Shown here piece by piece: positions 20,001 to 26,324 of a stretch of 26,324 bases of DNA; within the stretch, counting starts at the first letter, position 1, and every line of letters starts with the position of its first letter. Location: contig CAKUSI010000020.1 of assembly GCA_934678955.1 (NCBI GenBank), positions 1 through 26,324 of the forward strand, written 5' to 3'. The notes beneath the pieces are model-generated. The model made no database searches. It saw only the letters and a list, made by a program, of their open reading frames with translations, and was not told where the DNA came from. The position numbers and the translations under genes were made by a program. The DNA is from an uncultured Austwickia sp. (GTDB taxonomy: Bacteria > Actinomycetota > Actinomycetes > Actinomycetales > Dermatophilaceae).

Positions 20001-21551
20001 CGCGCCGTCAAGCACGACGAGGTGCCACGGCAGCGGCGGTCCTGGCTCTCCGACCGCCGCCCTCTGGTGGCGGCGCTCCTCCAGGATGGCGGTCAGCTCC
20101 TTCACGCGCCGGGTCGCGTCTCCTCGGCCGTCCAAGCTCCCCACCCGCGCGAAGGCCGCACAGTCACCCGAGCCGTCGGCGGTGACGTGCGGGGCCTGCG
20201 TCAGCCACCGCCAGCCGGCCTGGTCCACCGACCGGGCGGTCAGCACCCACACGTGGAGCTGAGCGGGTCCGTGCCAGGCGAGGCACTGCGCGAGTATCGT
20301 CCAGGCGAGCGATCGAACGGCGGCGTGGTCACCGCACGCGCGGCCGACGGGAGCCATACCGGTCACGCCGGCCTTGGCCAGCTGAACGACAGTCGGCAGT
20401 TCCGGGAGACAGGGACGCTCCTCACCTCCGTCCGGATCCACGACGACCACGTCGAGGTCGGCGCGACCCTGACCGATGCGAACCCGCAGCCAGTCCGGGT
20501 CCCCGGGATGGCGCTGCCACAACTGTGCGGTCCGCCCGCAGCAGGCGCGAACGGCTTCCGCGAGCGCGGGGGAATGTCGCTCGAGTTCGCGGCGAGCAAC
20601 GGCGACGTTCTCGGCCAGGCGTGACTCGTGGCGCGCCACCGCTTCTGTGTAGTCCCGGAGCGCCCGCTCTCTCCGCCGGCCGTGGCTGCGGCGGTCTGTC
20701 CAGTAGGCACCCAGCGACATCGCCGGCCCCATCAGCCCGAAGAGCAGGAACGCGGGCTGGCGCAGCACCACGGCCGCCAGAAGTGCCACCGCGGGCGGCA
20801 GCAACAGCGTCAGCAGCGGCAAGGACCCGGGCGGCGGAACCTCCGGGGGGCGGGGCCGCTGGAGTCGGACGCAGCGGTCCGTCGGGACGGCGCGGGGCGC
20901 CCGGTTGACGAGGAGGCCCCCCGTCCCGGTCGGCCTGGCCGGCGGTGGCGCGGAGCCGGCGGCGGGTGCCAACGACCAGATCGTGTGGCCCATCCGCACT
21001 CGTGCGCCGCGGCCCACCACCGCAGGATCCGCGCCGAGGCGAGCACCATCGAGGAACGTCCCGTTGCTGGAGCCCAAGTCCACGACGGTCGCCTCGCGGG
21101 CCCCCACGCGCAAGAGCGCGTGGCGCCGGGAGATCCGCGCATCGGGGAATCGGACGTGCCCGTCGTCCCCGCGGCCGAGGGCGTAGGAACCGGGCGCCAG
21201 GTGGTGTTGCCCGCCTGCGCCGGGACCGGCCAGCACGCGCAGGAAGCACCCTTCGACGCCTTCTCTGGCGGCGGCGTCCGGCGCCTCGGATCGTGGCGCA
21301 TCGGGACAGGACGAGGCATCAGCCCCGGCGTCGTCCAGTCGGATGCGCGCGCCGTGGACCAGGGGCGGCGACCCCAGGACGGCGCTGTCCGGCACCGGGG
21401 CGTCGTCGATGCTCGCTCGTGCCGGACCGGGACAGCCGATAGCCTCCGCCATCGCGCCGAGCGCGTGTCGAAGCGGCGTCCCTTCTGGAGCCGAGATCAC
21501 CGCGAGCACCTCGTCGCCGTCGGCGCGGTGCAACCACATCCGAAGATCCAC
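17079..21551 (-). CDS. FHA-domain FtsK/SpoIIIE (EccC-like) multi-ATPase membrane protein
   Basis: A 1490-aa protein. Residues 1-75 look ubiquitin-like (YukD-type). An FHA phosphothreonine-binding domain lies at about 100-185 (GRGDDGHVRFPDARISRRHA, LGSSNGTFLDGA). Two membrane segments lie at about 240-285, followed by three FtsK/SpoIIIE ATPase domains. ATPase 1 is canonical (GGTTGSGKSELL, Lys672; LVLVVDEFRAL). ATPases 2 and 3 have degenerate Walker A motifs, GRGRSGRTQ (Arg1040) and GPPGSGRTT (Arg1332), each with a Walker B-like stretch (LLVIDGWDQV; VVLVDDLDD). The layout is that of EccC-type motors of type VII (ESX/WXG100) secretion with an added FHA domain. No WXG100 substrate, EccB, EccD or mycosin gene is in the window, so substrate and partners are unknown. 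The GTG at 21551 (MDLRMWLHRADGDE) is preferred because AGGG precedes it and the fold starts there; ATG 21539 is possible. Confidence 0.88.
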   Translation of the reverse strand: MDLRMWLHRADGDEVLAVISAPEGTPLRHALGAMAEAIGCPGPARASIDDAPVPDSAVLGSPPLVHGARIRLDDAGADASSCPDAPRSEAPDAAAREGVEGCFLRVLAGPGAGGQHHLAPGSYALGRGDDGHVRFPDARISRRHALLRVGAREATVVDLGSSNGTFLDGARLGADPAVVGRGARVRMGHTIWSLAPAAGSAPPPARPTGTGGLLVNRAPRAVPTDRCVRLQRPRPPEVPPPGSLPLLTLLLPPAVALLAAVVLRQPAFLLFGLMGPAMSLGAYWTDRRSHGRRRERALRDYTEAVARHESRLAENVAVARRELERHSPALAEAVRACCGRTAQLWQRHPGDPDWLRVRIGQGRADLDVVVVDPDGGEERPCLPELPTVVQLAKAGVTGMAPVGRACGDHAAVRSLAWTILAQCLAWHGPAQLHVWVLTARSVDQAGWRWLTQAPHVTADGSGDCAAFARVGSLDGRGDATRRVKELTAILEERRHQRAAVGEPGPPLPWHLVVLDGARELIGYPGTAGLLRQGPEVGIVGLCLGSSAPDLPAECATVILTGQDGITYVRGQSHEGSATADLADAQALQAMGRALAPLVDGTPALRDTLPQQVSLCEMLDVDPRVRGALVEAWRRQGADTTIDVGCDAAGPVRLDLRVDGPHALVGGTTGSGKSELLRTLITSLAARNRPDRLCFVLIDYKGGSAFDACARLPHTVGVVTDLDGAAAERALTGLRAELRRREELLRAAGVSDLEGYERSVEAGGCDSAGVPLGHLPRLVLVVDEFRALAEELPEFVAGVVRFAALGRSLGVHLVLATQRPAGIVSADIRANVGLRIALRVRDASDSVDVVESPAAASLPVRCPGRAVVRSGGGPLITFQTARLAARRSAPREVAVRLIPDDLLGAALDDVPATVRSPLPDPEGRPTAQDDFDLDDLVRITRDAAATLQVAPPTPPWLPPLPERILWRELAAESPSTAATYRAAERRSPSMHPLTPRTARPCDTALHPVILLDDPEHQCRRLWTWAPDAGHLALVGRGRSGRTQSLRVLATAVADAECPSRLALHVVDAGGGQQALTDLPHAASYVTLGDPGALRRLVRGLRDRVRTRATGQRSSSRAATGDDVDPGGATTETDEGLPTDLLVIDGWDQVRALLEGLDHGAVAEELIEAARGGAGSGLRILAAGGRGLLTGAFASCFADRLVLDLSDPTDVLLAGLRTQDGGGRPPGRAVLASSGLVGQIALLDPQPDEPSARLPADVVAPIALRHAHCAPPGWGIRPLPARLTLEELREGHEGHPARNDEHTAWLGVRGDGGALLVPLTGPGWLIAGPPGSGRTTALRTIAAQAVQAGRPTLWCSAQRPPALDDHGSDLPWCGPLAAAEAERHLLIPGAVVLVDDLDDCRGSALDTLLSEYADSLAPGACIVATGRTADLANSFRGLPGTLRRTGQGLVLGSAGRSDELFALALPRGEPDVPGRGTWVRDGRAETVQVAVL

Positions 21552-21747
21552 CCGGCCACCCTGCCGGGGTCGGCCCTCGCAGCGCCACGCCGCCCGCGTG
21601 CCGGTGGAGGACGGGCAGGGGAAGCCGGGGTGTGGAAGAGCCGCGCGCGTCAGCGGCTCGCACCCGGACACCTCCGGTCTGCCGCCGGGCCGGTCAGGAG
21701 CAGGTCGCGGCCACCTCACCCGTCGCCCGTCGACGCCCGACCTGGAG

Positions 21748-21753
21748 TAGCGT
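21748..21753 (+). promoter_or_regulatory. Possible -10 element for the nitronate monooxygenase-family gene
   Basis: TAGCGT matches the TANNNT form of the other promoters here. It would give a leader of about 35 nt ending in the strong GGAGGT ribosome-binding site. No clear -35 is seen. Confidence 0.4.
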
Positions 21754-21793
21754 CGCTCCCATTGACTCGTTCGCTCGTCCCGGAGGTAAGCCC

Positions 21794-23227
21794 GTGGTCA
21801 CCAGACCTCTTCCCGCGATCATCCAGGGCGGAATGGGGGTCGGGGTGTCCTCCTGGTGGATGGCGAGCGCGATCGCTCAGCGCGGTCAGCTGGGCGTCGT
21901 CTCCGGCACGGCGCTGGACGCGGTGCTGGCGAGGACCCTGCAGGACGGCGATCCCGGAGGTCACCGGCTCCGCGCGCTGGAGCACTTCCCGGACCAGGGC
22001 ATGGTCGAGCGGGTCCTGAAGAAGTTCTACCGCCCGAACGGCCGCCAAGGGGCCCCATACCGGCCCAACCCCACGCTGACGATCGACATCTCCCGCGACG
22101 CGGTCGAGCTGGGGGTGTTGGGCAACTTCGCCGACGTCTGGCTCGCCAAGGAGGGCCACGACGGGGTGGTCGGGATCAACTTCCTGGAGAAGATCCAGAT
22201 GGCGACCCCGGCGGCGGCGCTCGGGGCGGTGCTCGCCGGAGTTGATTACGTGCTGATGGGGGCCGGCATCCCGCGCGAGATCCCACGGCTCCTCACCGAA
22301 CTGGCCGCTGGGCGCCCGGGCTCGATCACGATCGACGTGACGTCCTCGACGCGCCAGCATCGCTCCACGGTCGACCCGCGGGAGATTCTCGGCGAGCACC
22401 TGCCGTCGATGCGTCGTCCGCAGTTCCTGGCGATCATCTCCCTGCACAGCCTCGCGAGCTACCTCTTCCGCGACGAGGAGATCCGACCCGACGGGTTCGT
22501 CGTCGAAGGCCCGAACGCGGGCGGGCACAGCGCGCCGCCGCGCGGCAAGATGCAGCTCGACGACGCGGGCGACCCGGTCTACGGCGCCCGGGACATGGCC
22601 GACCTCTCCAAGGTCGCCGGCATCGGTCTGCCGTTCTGGGTCGCGGGCGGCTACTCCACCCCGGAGGCCGTGGCGGAGGTCGTCGCGCAGGGCGCGGCGG
22701 GCGTGCAGTGCGGGACGATCTTCGCGCTGTCGAAGGACTCGGGGCTCGTGCCGGAGTTCCGTCAGCGCATGCTCCAGGGGCTCTCCGACGGGTCGCTGAG
22801 CGTGCGCAACGATCCGCGCGCCTCCCCGACGGGCTTCCCGTTCAAGGTCGCCCAGGTGCCGGGCACGCTGTCGGAACAGGAGACGTATGAGGCGCGGCCG
22901 CGGCTGTGCGACCTGAGCTACCTGCGCGAACCGTATGAGCGCGCCGACGGCAGCGTCGGCTACCGGTGCGCCTCTGAGCCGGTGGACGTCTATCAGCGCA
23001 AGGGCGGCACGCTCGAGGGGACCGTGGGCCGCAAGTGCCTGTGCAACGCGCTGATGGCGAACATCGGGCTGGGGCAGGAGCGCAAGGACGGCTACGTCGA
23101 GCTGCCGGCGATCACGCTCGGGCAGGACCTCGAGGGGGCCCACCGTCTGCTGGAACTGCACCCCGACGGCTGGACGGCCCAGGAGGCCGTGGACTGGTTG
23201 CTCTCGGAGCTGCCGCCACAGGGCTGA
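21794..23227 (+). CDS. Nitronate monooxygenase / 2-nitropropane dioxygenase-family flavoprotein
   Basis: A 477-aa FMN-dependent TIM-barrel protein. N-terminal QGGMGVGVSSWWMASAIAQR is the flavin/phosphate-binding start of the family. NAGGHSAPP (His about 245) corresponds to the catalytic GGH motif, and PFWVAGGYSTPEAVAEVVAQ, followed by GAAGVQCGTIFAL, forms the phosphate-binding end of the barrel. Family members oxidise nitronates or reduce enoyl/quinone-type substrates. This longer form (about 480 aa) has a C-terminal extension with CLCNALMANIGLGQERKDG, and its true substrate is unknown. The GTG at 21794 is chosen because GGAGGT lies 6 nt upstream and the protein then begins MVTRPLPAIIQGGMG; the open frame upstream encodes no conserved sequence. 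It is divergent from the FHA-FtsK gene, and its 3' end abuts a truncated methyltransferase gene on the other strand. Confidence 0.9.
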   Translation: MVTRPLPAIIQGGMGVGVSSWWMASAIAQRGQLGVVSGTALDAVLARTLQDGDPGGHRLRALEHFPDQGMVERVLKKFYRPNGRQGAPYRPNPTLTIDISRDAVELGVLGNFADVWLAKEGHDGVVGINFLEKIQMATPAAALGAVLAGVDYVLMGAGIPREIPRLLTELAAGRPGSITIDVTSSTRQHRSTVDPREILGEHLPSMRRPQFLAIISLHSLASYLFRDEEIRPDGFVVEGPNAGGHSAPPRGKMQLDDAGDPVYGARDMADLSKVAGIGLPFWVAGGYSTPEAVAEVVAQGAAGVQCGTIFALSKDSGLVPEFRQRMLQGLSDGSLSVRNDPRASPTGFPFKVAQVPGTLSEQETYEARPRLCDLSYLREPYERADGSVGYRCASEPVDVYQRKGGTLEGTVGRKCLCNALMANIGLGQERKDGYVELPAITLGQDLEGAHRLLELHPDGWTAQEAVDWLLSELPPQG

Positions 23228-23468
23228 CCGGCATCGCTATCGCGCCGCCGACCGGTCCGCGCCGGTGGGCGGTCGTGCCTGCCCACGCCTCGTCGTCCGG
23301 CTCCACGGCCAGGACCCGCTCCACCTCATCGCTGTAGTGGGGGAGGCTGAGGCCCGATCCGAAGCCGAACTCGACCACGGTGCCGGTGGCGGCCGCGGCG
23401 GCGCTCGCGCGCCACGCGCCGACGAATCGGTCGGACAGGACCACGTCGACGGCGCGGGGGAGAGCCAT
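23112..23468 (-). pseudogene. Truncated class I SAM-dependent methyltransferase (5' remnant)
   Basis: From ATG 23468 the frame encodes MALPRAVDVVLSDRFVGAW, then TVVEFGFGSGLSLPHYSDEV and RVLAVEPDDEAW: the N-terminal helix, the SAM-binding motif I (E-x-G-x-G-S-G) and the motif II acidic residue of UbiE-like methyltransferases. Such proteins are about 200 aa long. Here recognisable homology ends near residue 70 (about 23260). The frame then runs on as Pro/Arg-rich sequence antisense to the 3' end of the nitronate monooxygenase-family gene, stopping at 23112. The post-motif and substrate-binding regions are absent, so methyltransferase activity is not expected. The promoter region is apparently intact: TAGCGT 6 nt before the ATG and a CRP palindrome upstream. 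A short expressed protein is possible but unlikely to be an enzyme. Confidence 0.65.
23251..23266 (+). terminator. Possible terminator after the nitronate monooxygenase-family gene
   Basis: ACCGG (23251-23255) and CCGGT (23262-23266) flank a 6-nt loop. An alternative pairing joins GACCGG (23226-23231), at the stop codon, with CCGGTC (23252-23257). It is weak and without a U-tract. Confidence 0.35.
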
Positions 23469-23474
23469 GAGCGG

Positions 23475-23480
23475 ACGCTA
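23475..23480 (-). promoter_or_regulatory. Predicted -10 element of a leaderless promoter for the methyltransferase remnant
   Basis: The minus strand reads TAGCGT, CCGCTC, ATG (23468): TANNNT exactly 6 nt from the start codon, as in three other genes of this window. Confidence 0.55.
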
Positions 23481-23502
23481 GCGGGGAGGCCTGAGCGTCT
23501 TG

Positions 23503-23518
23503 TGTGATCCATTTCACA
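23503..23518. promoter_or_regulatory. CRP/GlxR-type operator, perfect TGTGA-N6-TCACA
   Basis: TGTGATCCATTTCACA matches both half-sites of the cAMP receptor protein consensus with the correct 6-bp spacing. Its centre (23510.5) lies 42.5 bp upstream of the predicted leaderless start at 23468, essentially the class II activator position (-41.5). It is also about 195 bp upstream of tadA on the other strand, so regulation of the tad operon is possible. Actinobacterial Crp (Rv3676) and GlxR recognise this same sequence. Confidence 0.75.
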
Positions 23519-23706
23519 TCAATGGCGCCGTGAGAGCGCACCGCGAAAACGGTTGGGTGCCAGCGCGGAACCGCGTGCCCCCTGATCGGTGTCACCGGGT
23601 CCCGCCGGGAGGGCCTGTGGATGAGGGCGGTGGCGCTCGCCAGGGGTGCTAGATGTGGCGGAGCTGGACGAGCGTCCAGCCCGCCGGCGGAGTGGGGGTG
23701 GGGTCG

Positions 23707-24933
23707 ATGACACACGGCGTGCAGGTCGTGGAGGACGAAGTCCGCGAGTTGGTGCGCCGGCGAGGCCTCGACCCCATGGGCCAGCGAGCGAGCGTCGAGG
23801 CGCTGGTCCGCGACGCGGTTGAGGACTATCACCGGCGAAGCCTGCTCGGCGGCCTTCCTCCGTTGGCCGACCTGGAGACCGCGGTCCGATCTGTTCTCGA
23901 CGCCGTGGCCGGCTTCGGTCCGCTGCAGCCCTATCTGGACGATCCCCTGGTCGAGGAGATCTGGATCAACGCGCCGCACCAGGTGTTCGTGTGCCGCGGC
24001 GGGGCCTCCGAGCTCACCCCCACGATCCTTGCCGACACCGACGTTCACGATCTCGTGGAGCGGATGCTCAAGTCGAGCGGCCGCCGAGTCGACGTGTCGA
24101 GCCCCTTCGTGGATGCGGTGCTCCCGGACGGGAGCCGGCTGCACGTGGTCATCCCGGATGTCTCCCGGCAGCACTGGTTGGTCAACATCCGCAAGTTCGT
24201 CGTCCGCGCCGAGAGCCTCGACGACCTGGTGCGTCTGGGGACGCTGCCGCGGGCGGCGGCGGCCTTCTTGCACGCTGCGGTCGGCGCTGGGCTCAATGTG
24301 TTGGTCTCCGGAGGGACCCAGGCGGGCAAAACGACCCTGCTCAACTGTCTCGCCTCGGCGATCCCGCCCCAGGAACGCATCGTCAGCTGCGAGGAGGTCT
24401 TCGAACTCAAGCTGGCCAGTCGCGACTGGGCCGCGATGCAGTGTCGGCAGCCGAGCCTGGAGGGCACCGGCGAGGTGCCCCTGCGGCGTCTGGTCACCGA
24501 GGCCTTGAGGATGCGTCCCAGCCGGATCATCGTCGGCGAGGTGCGTCAGGCGGAGGCTCTCGACCTGTTGTTGGCGCTCAACGCCGGCGTCCCGGGGATG
24601 TGCTCTTTGCACGCCAACTCCGCCCGCGAAGCGATCACCAAGATGTGCACGCTGCCGCTCCTCGCCGGCGAAAACGTCGGTTCGCGTTTCGTGGTGCCGA
24701 CCGTGGCCGGGGCGGTGGACTTGGTCGTGCACATGAGGTTGCGTCGCGACGGCTCTCGCAGAGTGCACGAGATCGCAGCCGTGTCCGGGCGCGTCGAGGG
24801 TGACATGGTCGAGGTCGAGGAGGTGTATGGGACCCGCGACGGGCGTCTGGTGCGATGCGGCGGATTCCCCCCGCACCGCGATCGGTTTGAGCGTGCGGGC
24901 CATGACCTGTCCGCGCTGCTCGGGGCGGGGTGA
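23707..24933 (+). CDS. tadA: TadA/CpaF-family secretion ATPase of the Flp/Tad pilus
   Basis: A 408-aa hexameric ATPase that powers Flp pilus assembly at the cytoplasmic face. The N-terminal helical domain (VEDEVRELVRRRGLDP) is followed by VEEIWINAPHQVFVCRGG, typical of CpaF. Walker A is GGTQAGKTTLL (Lys208). Acidic residues lie in the VSCEEVFELKL region, Walker B is RIIVGEVRQAEALDLLLALN, and the His-box is SLHANSAREAI. The ATG at 23707 (MTHGVQVVEDEV) fits the family's N-terminus; an in-frame ATG at 23653, preceded by AGGGG, would add 18 residues and cannot be excluded. tadB follows after 3 nt and tadC overlaps tadB, forming an operon. A CRP-type site lies about 190 bp upstream. The CpaB- and CpaE-like genes of the system are about 17.7 kb to the left. 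Confidence 0.92.
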   Translation: MTHGVQVVEDEVRELVRRRGLDPMGQRASVEALVRDAVEDYHRRSLLGGLPPLADLETAVRSVLDAVAGFGPLQPYLDDPLVEEIWINAPHQVFVCRGGASELTPTILADTDVHDLVERMLKSSGRRVDVSSPFVDAVLPDGSRLHVVIPDVSRQHWLVNIRKFVVRAESLDDLVRLGTLPRAAAAFLHAAVGAGLNVLVSGGTQAGKTTLLNCLASAIPPQERIVSCEEVFELKLASRDWAAMQCRQPSLEGTGEVPLRRLVTEALRMRPSRIIVGEVRQAEALDLLLALNAGVPGMCSLHANSAREAITKMCTLPLLAGENVGSRFVVPTVAGAVDLVVHMRLRRDGSRRVHEIAAVSGRVEGDMVEVEEVYGTRDGRLVRCGGFPPHRDRFERAGHDLSALLGAG

Positions 24934-24936
24934 GGC

Positions 24937-25797
24937 GTGGGGGGCGTCGCCGTGGGCCTGCTGTTCGGGGCGGGCCTGGCCTGCTGCTGGTGGTCGTGCT
25001 GGCCGCGCGTCGACCGTCCTGCAGCGCACGGGGACAAGCGGAATCGGCTGCGCGACGACGTGGTGGGTACCGGCCTGCCCGGGATGACCGTGGCGCGGCT
25101 GATCGCAGCCTGCACGCTCCTCGGTCTCGCGGTGGCGGTCGCGTACGGAGCCCTCACGGGCGTATGGCCCCTGGCCGTCGGCTTCGGCCTTGGCGCCGGG
25201 GCCGCGCCGGTGCTCATGGTCCGGTCTCGGGCACGGAGCCGACGCGCCGTCCTACGCGAGATCTGGCCCGACGTCGTCGACCTCATCGGCTCCGCCGTGC
25301 GCGCGGGGATGTCGTTGCCCGAGGCCGTTGCGCAGGTGGGCGCGCGAGGGCCGGAGGAACTGCGCCCGCCGTTCGCCGCCTTCGGGCGGGACTACCAGGC
25401 GAGCGGCAGGTTCTCCGTGTGCCTGGACCGCCTGAAGGACCGGCTGGCCGACCCGGTCGGGGACCGATTGGTGGAGTCGCTGCGCATCGCCCGCGACGTC
25501 GGCGGCACAGACCTGGGTCGGCTGCTGCGCACCTTGTCGGCCTTTCTCCGGGAGGACGCCCGGACGCGTGCCGAACTGGAGGCGCGGCAGAGCTGGACCG
25601 TGAATGCCGCGCGGCTCGCCGTCGCGGCACCCTGGGCCGTGTTGGCGATGCTCTCGACCCGTCCCGACTCGGTCCGCGCCTATGCCAGCGGCCAGGGGGC
25701 GCTGCTCCTGGCCGTCGGCGCAGTGGTCTGCGCGGTCGCCTACCGGATGATGATTCGGCTGGGCCGCCTGCCAGAGGACGATCGGGTGTTGCGGTGA
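24937..25797 (+). CDS. tadB: TadB-type inner-membrane platform protein (T2SF family)
   Basis: A 286-aa membrane protein. Hydrophobic segments lie near the N-terminus (VAVGLLFGAGLACCWWSC), at about 50-90 (LIAACTLLGLAVAVAYGAL; WPLAVGFGLGAGAAPVLMV) and at the C-terminus (about 225-275). Between them is the cytoplasmic T2SF domain (IWPDVVDLIGSAVRAGMSLP, then EAVAQVG; DPVGDRLVESLRIARDVGG, then TDLGRLLRTLSAFLRED). With TadC it forms the platform on which TadA acts. The GTG at 24937 starts 3 nt after the tadA stop, with GGGGTGAGG as the ribosome-binding site, and the stop overlaps the tadC start. Confidence 0.88.
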   Translation: MGGVAVGLLFGAGLACCWWSCWPRVDRPAAHGDKRNRLRDDVVGTGLPGMTVARLIAACTLLGLAVAVAYGALTGVWPLAVGFGLGAGAAPVLMVRSRARSRRAVLREIWPDVVDLIGSAVRAGMSLPEAVAQVGARGPEELRPPFAAFGRDYQASGRFSVCLDRLKDRLADPVGDRLVESLRIARDVGGTDLGRLLRTLSAFLREDARTRAELEARQSWTVNAARLAVAAPWAVLAMLSTRPDSVRAYASGQGALLLAVGAVVCAVAYRMMIRLGRLPEDDRVLR

Positions 25798-26324
25798 GCG
25801 GGACGGCGTGGGTTGGGGGGTTCCTGGGGGCGGCGTTCGGAGTGGGGCTCGTGCTGATCGCAGGTCATGTGGCCTCGCTGCGGCGCCCGCGGCTCGACCA
25901 GCGGCTCGCTCCCTACCTGCGCGATGCGCCTCCGTCGCGCCTGCTCGCCGCGGTGGAGGGGGAGTCGGCCCGGTGGGGCTCCGTGGCGAACCGGCTGAGG
26001 CGACGCGCCGCCGATGGACTGGGTGCGATGCTCGGGGGCGATGCGACCCTTGCGCGACGCCTGGTTCGGGCGGGACGACCAGCGGACGTCGCCGCGTTTC
26101 GGCTCGAACAAGTGACCTTCGGCCTCGTGGGGATAGGCATCGGGGTCGTGCTGGGGGCCTGGGCCTGGAGCGCCGATCAGCAATCCCCACTGCTCGCCAC
26201 GGTCCTCCCGCTGCTCGCGGGTGCCCTCGGTGTCCTCGCGCGTGACTATCTGCTTACCCGTGAAGTGCGCGGGCGCCGTGCCCGGATCTTGACAGAGTTC
26301 CCCACGATCGCGGAACTTCTCGCG
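25794..26324 (+). CDS. tadC: TadC-type platform protein (T2SF family), 5' part, cut by the right edge
   Basis: The frame is open from GTG 25794 to the end of the window (177 codons, no stop). The GTG overlaps the tadB stop (GTGA), so translation is probably coupled. The protein begins MSGTAWVGGFLGAAFGVGLV (first membrane segment). A soluble region follows (LDQRLAPYLRDAPPSRLLAA, then ARRLVRAGRPADVAAFRLEQ), then two membrane segments (TFGLVGIGIGVVLGAWAW and LLATVLPLLAGALGVLA). The last residues visible, RRARILTEFPTIAELLA, are the start of the T2SF domain typical of TadC. The remainder, and probably TadE/pilin genes, lie beyond the window. Confidence 0.88.
   Translation, partial: MSGTAWVGGFLGAAFGVGLVLIAGHVASLRRPRLDQRLAPYLRDAPPSRLLAAVEGESARWGSVANRLRRRAADGLGAMLGGDATLARRLVRAGRPADVAAFRLEQVTFGLVGIGIGVVLGAWAWSADQQSPLLATVLPLLAGALGVLARDYLLTREVRGRRARILTEFPTIAELLA

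Noticed and set aside
17079..21551. Annotating the FHA-FtsK protein as the chromosome translocase FtsK
   Set aside because: It has an N-terminal ubiquitin-like and FHA region, two membrane segments and three ATPase modules, as in EccC, and lacks the single motor plus gamma domain of FtsK.
21716..23161. A 481-codon frame antisense to the nitronate monooxygenase-family gene
   Set aside because: Shadow of a strongly supported plus-strand gene; composition typical of antisense frames.
23326..25029. A 567-codon frame antisense to tadA
   Set aside because: It is a shadow of tadA, with no conserved motif and His/Arg/Pro-rich content.

Overview
This window is chromosomal DNA from a high-GC actinobacterium (Actinomycetota, class Actinomycetia). 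The evidence is a WhiB1-type iron-sulfur protein, a PdtaS-type histidine kinase, the 180-kDa class of NAD-glutamate dehydrogenase, an Rv3235-family protein beside secA, a WS/DGAT acyltransferase, strong G/C bias at third codon positions, and several leaderless-type promoters. secA, an Rv3235-type gene, and pdtaS convergent with whiB1 recall the whiB1 to secA1 region of Mycobacterium tuberculosis. I cannot place the genus from sequence alone. I see no rRNA, tRNA, CRISPR array, insertion sequence or prophage.

Layout. (1) 1-3499: the 3' part of secA, converging on a two-gene minus operon (LysM membrane protein, then Rv3235-family protein). Next come a divergent conserved 178-aa protein and a small excisionase-type helix-turn-helix protein. 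(2) 3732-8025: a plus operon of SAF/CpaB-like protein, CpaE-like ATPase, and a WS/DGAT acyltransferase continuous in frame with a DUF6912-like domain. (3) 8132-9370: three minus-strand genes (DUF2505 protein and two overlapping small unknowns). (4) 9554-16082: the NAD-glutamate dehydrogenase gene and a PdtaS-like kinase gene. (5) 16181-21551: whiB1 and a 1490-aa FHA-FtsK/SpoIIIE (EccC-like) ATPase, both minus, separated by about 650 bp with no recognisable gene. (6) 21794-23468: a nitronate monooxygenase-family gene and, converging on it, the 5' remnant of a SAM methyltransferase that retains an intact-looking promoter and a perfect CRP-type operator. (7) 23707-26324: tadA/cpaF, tadB, tadC (cut by the window edge).

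How it fits together. The Flp/Tad pilus genes form two blocks, HTH-SAF-CpaE and TadA-TadB-TadC, separated by about 17.7 kb of central metabolism, signalling and redox-regulation genes. No pilin (flp), TadE/F, prepilin peptidase or secretin-like gene is visible. Further tad genes probably follow tadC beyond the right edge.

The regulatory DNA is the most unusual part. Four or five genes carry a TANNNT hexamer 6-7 nt before the start codon (leaderless pattern). Three of these promoters also carry structured sites upstream: 10-bp-phased triple repeats (LysM gene), a 27-bp tandem repeat (DUF2505 gene) and a CRP palindrome at a class II distance (methyltransferase remnant). Several stop codons lie inside terminator-like hairpins. 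The region is mostly ordinary core actinobacterial chromosome. I found no clear new defence or mobile system. The best candidates for something undescribed are the CpaE/acyltransferase/DUF6912 unit and the CRP promoter left driving a truncated gene.
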